DNA from: Klebsiella pneumoniae
GTDB taxonomy: Bacteria > Pseudomonadota > Gammaproteobacteria > Ga0077536
NCBI GenBank assembly: GCA_945873015.1
Contig: CAMCBY010000001.1
Coordinates: 1 to 44,938, forward strand
Length of the DNA: 44,938 nucleotides
Direction: 5' to 3'
Shown: positions 31,767-40,520 of the stretch, piece after piece
Layout: each line of letters begins with the position of its first letter
Position numbering within the stretch: the stretch's first letter is position 1
Position numbers and translations under genes: made by a program
Notes under the pieces: model-generated
Told to the model about the DNA's origin: nothing
Databases searched by the model: none
What the model saw: only the letters and a program-made list of their open reading frames with translations

Positions 31767-33575
31767 ATGGGTTTGTTCAACAACGGTTCGCGTCAAGTTA
31801 CCGAAATGCTGGCGGCGGTCAAACAGATGCAGGAGCAGCATACTGCCGGCGCCATCGACTACAAGGTTCCCGTCAGTAATCTGTCTGGCGATGAGCGCGC
31901 GCTCGCCGACACCATCAATGCGCTTGTGCAGTCGCATATCGACGTCAAGATGCAGATAGTTGACTTAATCAAACTCTATGGCGTGGGCGACTTCAGCCGC
32001 GAGATGGAGCGCCTGCCTGGACGTAAGGCGGTCATTACCGAGGCGATGGACACGGTCCGCGAAAACCTCTCTGCGGCGCAGGCGCGCCAGGTGGAGAATC
32101 TGCGCGTGCGTCAGTCGCTCGACAACGTCACCACCAACGTCATGATCGCCGACAAGGACGGTTTTATCCGTTATATGAACCATTCGGTCGGCGCCATGTT
32201 GCTCAACGCCGAAGCGGATATTCGCAAAGAACTCGCCAACTTCGACGCCAAGAAACTCATTGGTGTCAATTTTGACGGCTTCCATAAGAACCCTGCCCAC
32301 CAGCGCAATCTGCTTGGTCAGTTACGCGGTGTACATCGTGCGCAGATCGTGGTTGGCGGACGTACCTTCTCGTTGACCGCCTCGCCTATTTTCGATGAGG
32401 CCGGTGAACGCCAGGGGGCGGTGGTGGAATGGAAGGACCGCACCGAAGAAGTGGCGGTCGAACGTGAACTCGGTGGTGTGGTGACGGCCGCTTCCGCCGG
32501 TGATTTCTCCAGCCGTCTCGATGCGGCCGGCAAGGAAGGTTTCTTCAAGCAGTTGTGCGACGGCATCAACGCCTTGGTCGGCACTTGCGATACGGGTCTG
32601 AACGAAGTGCTGCGGGTGCTCGCGGCGCTTGCCAGTGGCCGTCTCGACGAACGTATTACCAATGACTACAGCGGCACTTTCGGCGCACTCAAGGAGGCCT
32701 GCAACGAAGTGGTTGACCGCCTTTCGATGACGCTCACCGAAGTGACCGGCACCACCGAAGGCATCTTGAATGCGGCCGAGCAAGTCAGCGCCACGGCCCA
32801 GGCCATAAGCCAGGCCGCGACCGAACAGGCGGCAAGCGTCGAGGAATCGAGCGCGTCCATCGAACAGATGGCGGCTTCCATCAATCAAAACAGCGAAAAC
32901 TCCAAGGTCACGGATGGCATTGCCAGCAAGGCGGCGCAGGAAGCAACCGACGGCGGCCAGGCGGTGCGTGACACTGTGCAGGCCATGAAGAGCATCGCTG
33001 AGAAGATTGGCATCATCGACGACATCGCTTATCAGACCAATCTGCTGGCCTTGAACGCCGCCATCGAAGCCGCGCGTGCCGGCGAACATGGTCGCGGTTT
33101 TGCGGTGGTGGCGGCCGAGGTGCGCAAGCTTGCCGAACGCAGCCAGGTGGCGGCGCAGGAGATCAGCGGCCTGGCCGGCAACAGCGTCAACCTCGCCGAG
33201 CGGGCCGGCGACCTGCTCGAAGAAATGGTGCCGGCCATTCAGCGCACCTCGGATCTGGTGCAGGAGATCTCGGCCGCTTCGAGTGAACAGGCGACCGGTG
33301 CGGCGCAGATCAACTCTGCCATCAACCAGCTCAACCAGGCGACCCAGCAGAATGCCTCGGCGGCCGAAGAACTGGCGGCGACCGCCGAAGAAATGAACGG
33401 CAAAGCCGTGCAACTGCGTGAACTCATGAGCTTCTTCAAGATTGAGACCGGTCGTGGCGGAGCCGAAAAGTTCTCGCACAGCGGGCGCGGTGAGAGTGTG
33501 CGACGGGTGAGTCGCGCGGGCGGCCACGCGCGCGCAGTGGAATCGGCATCGGACGCCGAATTCGTCAAGTTCTGA
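31767..33575 (+). CDS. Cytoplasmic PAS-containing methyl-accepting chemotaxis protein
   Basis: A 602-residue receptor with no membrane segment. The N-terminus (about 1-105) is helical with two linker units, including VGDFSREMERLPGRK. A PAS domain (about 112-222, VTTNVMIADKDGFIRYMNHS through SPIFDEAGERQGAVVEWKDR) suggests sensing of a bound cofactor or ligand inside the cell. A second HAMP-like segment (ASAGDFSSRLDAAGKEGFF) follows, then the signalling domain with AEQVSATAQAISQAATEQAA, the tip DDIAYQTNLLALNAAIEAAR and GRGFAVVAAEVRKLAERS. A variable basic tail ends EFVKF; no CheR-tethering pentapeptide is evident. GAGGAG precedes the ATG. It is 39 bp after cheA. Confidence 0.9.
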   Translation: MGLFNNGSRQVTEMLAAVKQMQEQHTAGAIDYKVPVSNLSGDERALADTINALVQSHIDVKMQIVDLIKLYGVGDFSREMERLPGRKAVITEAMDTVRENLSAAQARQVENLRVRQSLDNVTTNVMIADKDGFIRYMNHSVGAMLLNAEADIRKELANFDAKKLIGVNFDGFHKNPAHQRNLLGQLRGVHRAQIVVGGRTFSLTASPIFDEAGERQGAVVEWKDRTEEVAVERELGGVVTAASAGDFSSRLDAAGKEGFFKQLCDGINALVGTCDTGLNEVLRVLAALASGRLDERITNDYSGTFGALKEACNEVVDRLSMTLTEVTGTTEGILNAAEQVSATAQAISQAATEQAASVEESSASIEQMAASINQNSENSKVTDGIASKAAQEATDGGQAVRDTVQAMKSIAEKIGIIDDIAYQTNLLALNAAIEAARAGEHGRGFAVVAAEVRKLAERSQVAAQEISGLAGNSVNLAERAGDLLEEMVPAIQRTSDLVQEISAASSEQATGAAQINSAINQLNQATQQNASAAEELAATAEEMNGKAVQLRELMSFFKIETGRGGAEKFSHSGRGESVRRVSRAGGHARAVESASDAEFVKF

Positions 33576-33586
33576 GGAACATGAAC

Positions 33587-34108
33587 ATGCACAGCAATGA
33601 CAGAAATCAACTCGCCGGCGTCAGTGTCGGCGGTGAGCAGCAGCAGTATCTGACCTTTCGCCTCGGCGATGAGACCTTCGCCCTGCCGATCCTGGTGACC
33701 AAGGAGATACTCGAATATCCGGAACTCACCAACGTGCCCTTGATGGCGCCTTGTGTGCGCGGCGTTTTGAACCTGCGCGGCGCGGTGGTGCCGGTGGTGG
33801 ATCTGGCGGTGCGTTTCGGCCGCCCGGCGAGCGTGCTCACGCCGCGCTCGTGTGTGGTCATCCTCGAGATTCAGTCGGGCGATGAATGGCTGGATATCGG
33901 TGTGGTGGTCGATGGCGTCAATCAGGTCATTGATATCCCGCGCGACCAGATTGAGCCGCCGCCCAATTTCGGCAGCAGGCTGCGCGCTGATTTTATCAAG
34001 GGCATGGGCAAGGTCGACGGCAGCTTCGTGGTGGTCCTGGACAGCGACCATGTGTTGTCGGTCGATGAGATCTCGGCGCTCGGACAACACGCCGCGCAGG
34101 CGGCCTAG
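33587..34108 (+). CDS. cheW: CheW, chemotaxis coupling protein
   Basis: A 173-residue CheW that bridges receptors and CheA in signalling arrays. The SH3-like fold is recognisable: QQYLTFRLGDETFALPILVTK is the usual opening in two adjoining strands, then TNVPLMAPCVRGVLNLRGAV, VPVVDLAVRFGRP and VVDGVNQVIDIP. An acidic and variable tail follows. ATG 33587 is preferred to ATG 33581 because GAGGA ends too close to the latter (two bases) but sits eight bases from the former. A strong stem-loop separates it from cheR. Confidence 0.93.
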   Translation: MHSNDRNQLAGVSVGGEQQQYLTFRLGDETFALPILVTKEILEYPELTNVPLMAPCVRGVLNLRGAVVPVVDLAVRFGRPASVLTPRSCVVILEIQSGDEWLDIGVVVDGVNQVIDIPRDQIEPPPNFGSRLRADFIKGMGKVDGSFVVVLDSDHVLSVDEISALGQHAAQAA

Positions 34109-34138
34109 AGTTCGTTCGTCAGTACATCGCACGCGAGT

Positions 34139-34162
34139 GCGGGCATCGGCAGCGATGCCCGC
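34139..34162 (+). promoter_or_regulatory. Strong stem-loop between cheW and cheR
   Basis: A perfect 10-bp stem, GCGGGCATCG at 34139-34148 with CGATGCCCGC at 34153-34162, encloses the 4-base loop GCAG. No T-tract follows, so it is not a standard terminator. It lies in the only gap over 50 bp within the operon and may set the cheW:cheR ratio by RNA processing or partial termination. The cheR ribosome-binding site AAGAGGA follows at about 34175. Confidence 0.5.
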
Positions 34163-34186
34163 CACCAGAACAATAAGAGGACTGCC

Positions 34187-34993
34187 ATGAGCACGCCGCT
34201 ATTGAGTGACAGAGAATTCGGCCTGCTGCGCGATTGGGTTTACGCCAAGGCTGGCATCTCCATGAGCGATGCCAAGAAGCAGTTGGTGATGGGGCGCTTG
34301 CAGAAGCGAGTGCTGCATCATGGTCTGCGCAGCTATGCCGATTACCACCAGATGATCAGCAGCGGTCAGGCTCGCGAGGAGAGCCAGATGGCGCTCGACC
34401 TCTTGACCACCAACGAGACCTATTTTTTCCGCGAGCCCAAACATTTTGATTTTCTGCGTGCGCGAGTCTTGCCGGAGCGTCGCGCGGGCGCCTCGTTCCG
34501 GGTGTGGAGCGCGGCTTGTTCCAGCGGCGAAGAGCCGTGGAGCATCGCCATGTCCCTGGCAGAAAAACTCAACGACGGCAGCTGGGAAATCCTCGCTTCG
34601 GACTTGAGCACGCGCGTGCTGGCGCAGGCTGCGAGCGGGCAATATGCGATGGAGCGCGCCGAACATATTCCACGCGCCTTGTTGACCAAGTATTGCCTGC
34701 GCGGCGTTGGCAATCAGGACGGCACGTTTCGTATTGGCCCGGAGTTACGGCGGTGGGCCAGTTTCAGGCAGGTCAATCTCAACGAGAAGCTGCCGGATGT
34801 CGGCCAGTTCGATCTCATCTTCCTGCGCAATGTGCTGATCTATTTCAACGCCGAGACCAAGGCCGAGGTGGTACGACGTCTGTGCACGCACCTGCGCCCG
34901 GGCGGTTATTTTTTCTGCGGACATTCGGAGAGCCTGCATGGCATGGAGCTGCCCCTGGAAGCGGTGCAGCCCGCCATCTACCGGAGACTTTGA
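34187..34993 (+). CDS. cheR: CheR, chemotaxis receptor methyltransferase
   Basis: A 268-residue SAM-dependent methyltransferase that methylates glutamates on chemoreceptors. The N-terminal helical domain (about 1-75) is followed by DLLTTNETYFFREPKHFDFL, the CheR landmark before the catalytic domain. The SAM-binding motif is RVWSAACSSGEEPWSIAMSL, with FDLIFLRNVLIYFNAETK and LRPGGYFFCGHSESL later. It is followed after 2 bp by cheD. No residue loss is apparent. Confidence 0.95.
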   Translation: MSTPLLSDREFGLLRDWVYAKAGISMSDAKKQLVMGRLQKRVLHHGLRSYADYHQMISSGQAREESQMALDLLTTNETYFFREPKHFDFLRARVLPERRAGASFRVWSAACSSGEEPWSIAMSLAEKLNDGSWEILASDLSTRVLAQAASGQYAMERAEHIPRALLTKYCLRGVGNQDGTFRIGPELRRWASFRQVNLNEKLPDVGQFDLIFLRNVLIYFNAETKAEVVRRLCTHLRPGGYFFCGHSESLHGMELPLEAVQPAIYRRL

Positions 34994-34995
34994 AC

Positions 34996-35541
34996 GTGAC
35001 GCGCGAGCGCCGCCCCAGTGATTACATGGAAATATTCCTCGAACCCGGGGAGTTCCAGTTCACCACCGATCGCGATACCCGCTTGCGCACGCTGCTCGGG
35101 TCCTGCGTGGCCTTGACCATGTGGCATCCGAAACAACGCCACGGCGCGATGTGTCACTACTTGCTGCCGAGCCGCGGCCAGCTGCGCAAAGAGCAACTCG
35201 ACGGACGTTACGGCGATGAGGCTTATCTCATGTTCCTCAACGAATGCGCGCGGCACTACACCAACCCGGCGCACTACGAAATCAAATTGTTCGGTGGTGG
35301 CGACATGTTCCCCGCCATCGGCAAAGCGCAGGGCATGAGTATCGGCCAGAAGAACATCTCGGCCGGCCTCGCGCTGCTCGAACACTTCGGCCTGCCGCTC
35401 AAGGCCCAGCATGTCGGCGGCACCGGACATCGCGTCATCATGCTGGATGTGTGGGACGGCGCGGTGTGGGTCAAGCATCAAACCGCAGTGGCGCCGCCGG
35501 TCGCTCCTCAACCGCAACAGAAAAAGGTGATAAACGCATGA
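34996..35541 (+). CDS. cheD: CheD, chemoreceptor glutamine deamidase
   Basis: A 181-residue deamidase that converts glutamines to glutamates on receptors and can pair with CheC phosphatases elsewhere. The catalytic Cys37 is in LLGSCVALTMW and His54 in AMCHYLLPSR. FGGGDMFPAIG and GGTGHRVIMLDVWDGAVWV complete the family pattern. GTG 34996 is chosen because GGAG lies nine bases before it; ATG 35026 in the same frame is an alternative but would shorten a normal N-terminus. The stop overlaps the cheB start. No cheC is present here. Confidence 0.93.
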   Translation: MTRERRPSDYMEIFLEPGEFQFTTDRDTRLRTLLGSCVALTMWHPKQRHGAMCHYLLPSRGQLRKEQLDGRYGDEAYLMFLNECARHYTNPAHYEIKLFGGGDMFPAIGKAQGMSIGQKNISAGLALLEHFGLPLKAQHVGGTGHRVIMLDVWDGAVWVKHQTAVAPPVAPQPQQKKVINA

Positions 35542-36608
35542 AACCGGTCAATGTATTCGTCATCGACGATTCGGCCGTGGTGCGTCAGGTGGTGTCGGAT
35601 CTCATTAACGATGCACCCGGCCTGCACCTGCTCGGCGTCGCTCCGGACCCGCTCTACGCCCTGGACAAGATGCAGAAGGCGTGGCCGGACGTGATCGTGC
35701 TCGACGTCGAGATGCCACGCATGGATGGCATCACGTTCCTGAAGAAAATCATGAGCGAACATCCGACGCCGGTGGTGATCTGTTCGACACTGACCGAAAA
35801 AGGCACCGCGACCAGTTTGCAGGCCCTGAGCGCCGGCGCGGTCGATATCGTAACCAAACCCAAGGTCGGATTAAAAAGACATCTGGAAGACAACGGCCAC
35901 GATCTGGTCGAAGCCATCAAGGGCGCAGCCCATGCACGCGTGTCGCAGCGTCGCGATTCCACGCCAACCACGCTCCAACCCAACCCCAAATTGAATGCCG
36001 ATGCGGTGCTTGCCGCACCGGGTGCCCACGCGATGGCCGAGACCACCGAGACGGTGGTCGTGATCGGCACCTCGACCGGTGGCACACAGGCCCTGGAAGC
36101 GGTGTTGACCGCGTTGCCGCGCACCGCGCCCGGCATCGTCATCGTGCAGCACATGCCGGAGAAATTCACCGCCGCCTTTGCGGCGCGCTTGAATTCGCAA
36201 TGCACTATCGAAGTACTGGAAGCGCAGGGCAATGAACGTGTGATACCGGGCCGCGCGCTGATCGCGCCGGGTGGTCGCCACATGCTGTTGAAACGCAGTG
36301 GTGCCTATTACCACGTCGACGTCATCGATGGGCCGCTGGTCAGCCGTCACCGGCCGTCGGTCGATGTGTTATTCCGCTCGGCGGCCAAGGTTGCCGGACG
36401 TAACGCGCTGGGTGTGATCATGACCGGCATGGGCGACGACGGCGCGGCGGGCTTGAAAGAAATGCGCGATGCCGGCGCCCATACCCTCGCCCAGGATGAA
36501 GCGAGCTGCGTGGTCTATGGCATGCCCAAAGAAGCGGTCAAGCGCGGCGCAGTAGAACGCAGCGTGCCCCTGCAGCAGATTGCGACCGAGATCTGCCGGC
36601 GCCATTGA
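35538..36608 (+). CDS. cheB: CheB, chemotaxis methylesterase
   Basis: A 356-residue response regulator/methylesterase that removes receptor methyl groups and can also deamidate. The receiver (about 1-125) has FVIDDSAVVRQ, Asp56 in VIVLDVEMPRMDG and a TKPK motif. After a linker, the esterase domain has catalytic Ser179 in IGTSTGGTQAL, His205 in VQHMPEKFTAAFA, and the third triad residue Asp in MTGMGDDGAAGL. ATG 35538 overlaps the cheD stop and AAAAAGG lies ten bases upstream. It is the last gene of the operon and converges on the ketopantoate-reductase-like gene. Confidence 0.95.
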   Translation: MKPVNVFVIDDSAVVRQVVSDLINDAPGLHLLGVAPDPLYALDKMQKAWPDVIVLDVEMPRMDGITFLKKIMSEHPTPVVICSTLTEKGTATSLQALSAGAVDIVTKPKVGLKRHLEDNGHDLVEAIKGAAHARVSQRRDSTPTTLQPNPKLNADAVLAAPGAHAMAETTETVVVIGTSTGGTQALEAVLTALPRTAPGIVIVQHMPEKFTAAFAARLNSQCTIEVLEAQGNERVIPGRALIAPGGRHMLLKRSGAYYHVDVIDGPLVSRHRPSVDVLFRSAAKVAGRNALGVIMTGMGDDGAAGLKEMRDAGAHTLAQDEASCVVYGMPKEAVKRGAVERSVPLQQIATEICRRH

Positions 36609-36631
36609 GTGTGTTCACTCGCGCGCGGCCC

Positions 36632-37600
36632 TCATGGACTGCGCGGTAAAGTGTCGAGTCCGGCCACCAGTTCGTAACACAGTGCGATGGTCGGCGCCGC
36701 GACACCAAGGCGTTGCGCCTCGCGGCAGGCATAACCCAGGGTCTCATGCACTTCGAGGCGCCGGCCGGCCTCGAAATCCTGCAGCGCCGACATGCGATGG
36801 GTCGGCGCCTGGCTGATGAGATTGCGCCCGATATCGCGCAGGATTTCGACCGCCTCCACGGGTGTCGCCGCATTCGCTACACTCAACACAGGAATCGGCG
36901 ACTGGTCGACGAGCGTGATGCCGCGCGCGTGGGCCAGGGCCACCGCTTCGCTCACCAGCTTGACGCCGACCGCCGCCAGCCCGGGATTCTCGAGATACAC
37001 ACCGGTCGTGGTGCGCGCGATCACCGCCAGCGTGAACATCGCCAGCCAGCCGGCGAACTTCGACCATTCCGCGCTCTCGATATCCTCGACCGCCGGCGTG
37101 ACCACGCCTGCGGCATCGATGGCAGTGGCGATAGTCGCGGCCGCAGGACCGCGATAACCGGGCAAAGGCCCGAGCGGCATCCGCACATTACGCGTGAACT
37201 CCACCACGCCGTCGGCGCGCAGCTCACCGCTGACATTGGCCATACAGCCGAGCACACGCTCGGCACCGTAAACCCCCGCCAGTTGCTCGTTTTTCATCAC
37301 GCCGTTGGCGACTGAGAACACCGCCTGCGGCACGAGGGTGGAATGAGCGGCCAGTGCCTCGTCCATCTGATAGGTTTTGACCGTATAGATAACTACGCCG
37401 GGGGCAGTGATGGCGGCACCCGCTTCGACGACCTGACAGGCGAGATCGAAATCCCGCAAGCCGCGCACGCGCAGGCCTTGGGCTCGAAGCTGCGCCGCGC
37501 GTGCGCCACGCGCGACCATCACCACGCCATGGCCGGCGGCCAGCAGATGTGCGCCTAAGATGCTGCCCAGCGCACCGGCGCCGATGATAGTGAAATTCAT
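36632..37600 (-). CDS. 2-dehydropantoate 2-reductase family protein
   Basis: A 322-residue member of the PanE/ApbA family. PanE reduces ketopantoate to pantoate with NADPH for coenzyme A synthesis; many paralogues act on other keto acids. The dinucleotide-binding motif is FTIIGAGALGSILGAHLL. Asn in VANGVMKNEQL, the probable catalytic Lys in EWSKFAGWLAMF and Glu in RRLEVHETLGY match the positions known from PanE. It is slightly longer than E. coli PanE. With the neighbouring cytochrome P450 starting 120 bp away in the opposite direction, a catabolic role is as likely as pantothenate synthesis, so no gene symbol is given. Confidence 0.85.
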   Translation of the reverse strand: MNFTIIGAGALGSILGAHLLAAGHGVVMVARGARAAQLRAQGLRVRGLRDFDLACQVVEAGAAITAPGVVIYTVKTYQMDEALAAHSTLVPQAVFSVANGVMKNEQLAGVYGAERVLGCMANVSGELRADGVVEFTRNVRMPLGPLPGYRGPAAATIATAIDAAGVVTPAVEDIESAEWSKFAGWLAMFTLAVIARTTTGVYLENPGLAAVGVKLVSEAVALAHARGITLVDQSPIPVLSVANAATPVEAVEILRDIGRNLISQAPTHRMSALQDFEAGRRLEVHETLGYACREAQRLGVAAPTIALCYELVAGLDTLPRSP

Positions 37601-37720
37601 GTTGTGGTATTCCTGCGGTCGACTGTCGCCACAGTATACGAAGCGCGGGCGGCGCCCGGCGCCTGTCTTTCCAACCCACGGCTATTGTCAGACGCGTCGT
37701 GGCGGTTCATCTTTGCCCGC

Positions 37721-39070
37721 ATGACTACGGACAGCCATCTGCCGCCCGGACCGCCTCAGCACCCCGTGCTGCAACTGCTGCGTTATTCCTTTCGACCGCT
37801 GCAATACCTGCAAGACTGCGCCCGTTACGGTGAGACCTTCACCATGCGGCTGGCCGGTTTCGGCGAACTGGTGCAACTGACTCGCCCGGAGGACATACGC
37901 GAAGTATTCCGAATCGAGCCAACGGCGCTGCATGCGGGCGAGGGCAATGCCTTGCTTGCGACTCTGGTCGGACAGACCTCGGTGCTGGTGCTGGACGAGG
38001 AGCCCCACGCCCGTCAGCGTCGCGTGCTGTTGCCGCCGCTGAAGGGCGAGCGTATGCGTACCTTCTTTGACGCCATGCAGAGCGAGACCCTGGCCGTGGC
38101 CGAGCAGTGGGCGCAGGGCGATGTGGTGCGCGCCGATACCGCCATGCAGGGTATTACCCTGCGCGTCATTCTGCGTGCCGCGCTGGGTGTCGACACCGGT
38201 GCGGACTTCGAAGACCTGCAGGCGAGTATGGGCCGCCTGTTGCGCGAAGTGCGCCATCCGCTGGTCTTGATCCTGTGGCGCCTGTTTCCACCCCATCGTT
38301 TCGAGCAATCGCGCGTGCTGCCGTTCTATCGGCTGCGTCGTCGTTTCGATGCGCGTCTTTATCAGGTCATCGCCGCACAGCGCGCCCTCGCGGCCGCCGC
38401 GCGAGCGCCGTGCCTGCTGACCGACCTGTTGCAGGTGCAGTACGAAGACGGGCGCGGCATGAGTGATGTCGAGCTGCGCGATGCGTTGGTCACCATCCTC
38501 GCCGCCGGTCACGACACCACCGCACTGTCGCTGGCCTGGGCGCTGGAACAAATTCTGCCGCGCGCCGATGTGGTGGCGCGTATCGAGGACGAGTTGCGCG
38601 CGGTGTGCGGTACGGCGCTGCCTGGCCCCGAACACATCATGGCGCTCGATTATCTCGATGCGGCTATCCGCGAAAGTCTGCGTCTGCGATCGATTCTGAC
38701 CTTCGTGGTGCGTATGGTGAAAACTCCTCTCACCCTCAATGGCGTGACCTATCCGCCCGGCGTGATGTTGTGTCCTGCCATTCATCTGCTCCACCAGCGT
38801 CCCGACTTGTATCCCGAACCACAGCGCTTCCGGCCCGAACGTTTTCTCGAACGCAAGTTCGCGCCCCATGAGTGGACGCCTTTCGGTGGCGGCAATCGTG
38901 CCTGCCTCGGTCAGGTGTTTGCGCTGTATGAAATGAAGGTGGTGCTGGCGACCCTGTTCACTGTGCTGCGCATGGAACGACCTGCCGGCGCAGTATCGCG
39001 GCCAGTGCGTTGCGGCATCTCGATCGGCGCCAGCGACGGGGTGAAGGTGCGCGCGACACGGCGGGTTTAA
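37721..39070 (+). CDS. Cytochrome P450
   Basis: A 449-residue soluble cytochrome P450 with all core motifs: I-helix oxygen-activation motif AAGHDTTALSL, K-helix ESLRLRS (E-x-x-R), PERF region RFRPERFLERKF, and haem-binding FGGGNRACLGQ (F-x-x-G-x-x-x-C-x-G) with the thiolate Cys. The short N-terminus PPGPPQHP lacks a membrane anchor. It would need a ferredoxin or flavodoxin partner, and none is nearby. Sequence resembles the CYP110-like bacterial group that hydroxylates fatty acids or terpenoids, but substrate cannot be assigned. The ATG at 37721 follows no obvious ribosome-binding site. Confidence 0.9.
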   Translation: MTTDSHLPPGPPQHPVLQLLRYSFRPLQYLQDCARYGETFTMRLAGFGELVQLTRPEDIREVFRIEPTALHAGEGNALLATLVGQTSVLVLDEEPHARQRRVLLPPLKGERMRTFFDAMQSETLAVAEQWAQGDVVRADTAMQGITLRVILRAALGVDTGADFEDLQASMGRLLREVRHPLVLILWRLFPPHRFEQSRVLPFYRLRRRFDARLYQVIAAQRALAAAARAPCLLTDLLQVQYEDGRGMSDVELRDALVTILAAGHDTTALSLAWALEQILPRADVVARIEDELRAVCGTALPGPEHIMALDYLDAAIRESLRLRSILTFVVRMVKTPLTLNGVTYPPGVMLCPAIHLLHQRPDLYPEPQRFRPERFLERKFAPHEWTPFGGGNRACLGQVFALYEMKVVLATLFTVLRMERPAGAVSRPVRCGISIGASDGVKVRATRRV

Positions 39071-39079
39071 CCCATTTGC

Positions 39080-39159
39080 TGTGGGTCAGACTTCAGTCTG
39101 ACACTCAATGGAGCGGCTATGCATCCAAACGCAAATGTCAGACTGAAGTCTGACCCACA
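39080..39159. repeat. Head-to-head pair of REP elements (family B), copy 2
   Basis: Two inverted 24-bp units at 39080-39103 and 39136-39159, identical to the units at 24304-24388, with a 32-bp unrelated spacer. The GTGG head and GTCAGACT/AGTCTGAC stem are exact. The pair starts nine bases after the P450 stop, so it can act as the 3' end of that transcript. The remaining 39160-39253 holds the upstream region of cinA. Confidence 0.82.
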
Positions 39160-39253
39160 ATAATCTGGTGCACAGCCCAGGACCACCTCATTACCAGCCC
39201 CGTCAAGGCTGTTAGACTCCCGCCATCGTCCGCACCCTTGAGGAAGCCCCGCC

Positions 39254-40513
39254 ATGCGCTGTGAAGTGGTCGCCATCGGCACCGAGCTGTTGCTCGGTCA
39301 AATCATCGACACCAATTCGTCGTGGATAGGCGAGCAGCTGGCGATGGCCGGCATCGACTCCCATTTTCAGACCAAGGTCGGCGACAACCTGGCGCGCATC
39401 ATCGACAGCATTCAGTTGGCGCTCTCGCGCAGCGACGCGGTTATCTGCTGCGGCGGACTCGGGCCGACCCAGGACGACATCACGCGCGACGCGATTGCGA
39501 GCATCATGGGCGTGGGGATGGAACGGCACGAGCACATTGCGCAGCGCATCCGTCATATCTTTGAATCGCGTGGGCGCGTGATGTCAGACAACAACCTGCG
39601 TCAGGCCGATGTGCCGATAGGCGCGAGCACCATTCCCGACCAGCCCGGCACCGCACCTGGCCTCATCTGTCCGATAGGCGGGAAAGTCTTGTACGCGGTG
39701 CCCGGCGTGCCCTATGAAATGCACGCCATGATGAACGGCACCATCCTGCCCGACCTGAAACGTCGCGCGGGATTGTCCAATGTCATCGCGAGCCGCACGC
39801 TGCGCACCTGGGGCCACAGTGAATCGCGTCTCGCCGAACTGCTGGCGCCGCACATCGATGCGCTCGAAGCGAGCGGCAATCCGACCATCGCCTTTCTCGC
39901 CAGTGGCATCGAAGGCATCAAGGTGCGTATCACCGCCAAGGCGGCGGACAGCGCCGCGGTCGCGACCCTCATCGCCGAAGAAGAAACACGCGTGCGCGAG
40001 GTGCTCGGGCATTATGTTTTCGGTATCGACGATGAGACCATGGAGTCGGTGGTGTTGTCGCATCTGCGCCAGCGCGGCCAGACCCTCGCCATCGCCGAAG
40101 TCACCAGCGGCGGTATCGCCAGTCAGCGCCTGTCGGCCCTCGATGGCGACGGCGTGGTATTTCGCGGCGGCTTGGTGGCCAGTGCGGGCAGTGTGCGCGA
40201 ACGGGTGCTGGGCGTGTCGGCGACGACGGTCGGCACACGCGAAGCGGCGGCGGCTCTCGCGAGCGCGGTGCGCAGTCATTTCGGCACTGACATCGGGCTC
40301 GCCACCACCGGCGAACATGACTTGGGCAAGATTGCCGGCACCAACGCCGGCACCACCTATCTCGGCATCGCCATCGGCGACGAAGTGCGGGTCGAAGAAG
40401 TGCGCTTGCCGGGCGATCGCGAACGGGTCAGACAGTTCAGTGTGATCAGTTTGTTGAATTCACTGCGCCTGCGGCTGGAATTGAACAGCTGGGCGCCGCA
40501 ACGGGATTTTTAA
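39254..40513 (+). CDS. cinA: CinA family protein
   Basis: A 419-residue CinA. The N-terminal molybdopterin-binding-like domain (about 1-170) is typical: EVVAIGTELLLGQIIDTNS, CCGGLGPTQDDITRDAIA, NNLRQADVPIGA, ALYAVPGVPYEMHAM-like VLYAVPGVPYEMHAMM. This part is linked to ADP-ribose pyrophosphatase activity. The C-terminal PncC-like nicotinamide-nucleotide amidase domain (about 270-410) is recognisable (FRGGLVASAGSVRERVLGVS) but altered: AEVTSGG replaces the usual A-E-S-C-T-G-G, and TGEHDLGKIAG replaces the usual T-G-I-A-G-P-G. The amidase may be inactive. AGGAAG lies seven bases before the ATG. The selenoprotein gene begins 7 bp after its stop. Confidence 0.88.
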   Translation: MRCEVVAIGTELLLGQIIDTNSSWIGEQLAMAGIDSHFQTKVGDNLARIIDSIQLALSRSDAVICCGGLGPTQDDITRDAIASIMGVGMERHEHIAQRIRHIFESRGRVMSDNNLRQADVPIGASTIPDQPGTAPGLICPIGGKVLYAVPGVPYEMHAMMNGTILPDLKRRAGLSNVIASRTLRTWGHSESRLAELLAPHIDALEASGNPTIAFLASGIEGIKVRITAKAADSAAVATLIAEEETRVREVLGHYVFGIDDETMESVVLSHLRQRGQTLAIAEVTSGGIASQRLSALDGDGVVFRGGLVASAGSVRERVLGVSATTVGTREAAAALASAVRSHFGTDIGLATTGEHDLGKIAGTNAGTTYLGIAIGDEVRVEEVRLPGDRERVRQFSVISLLNSLRLRLELNSWAPQRDF

Positions 40514-40520
40514 GCGTTCC

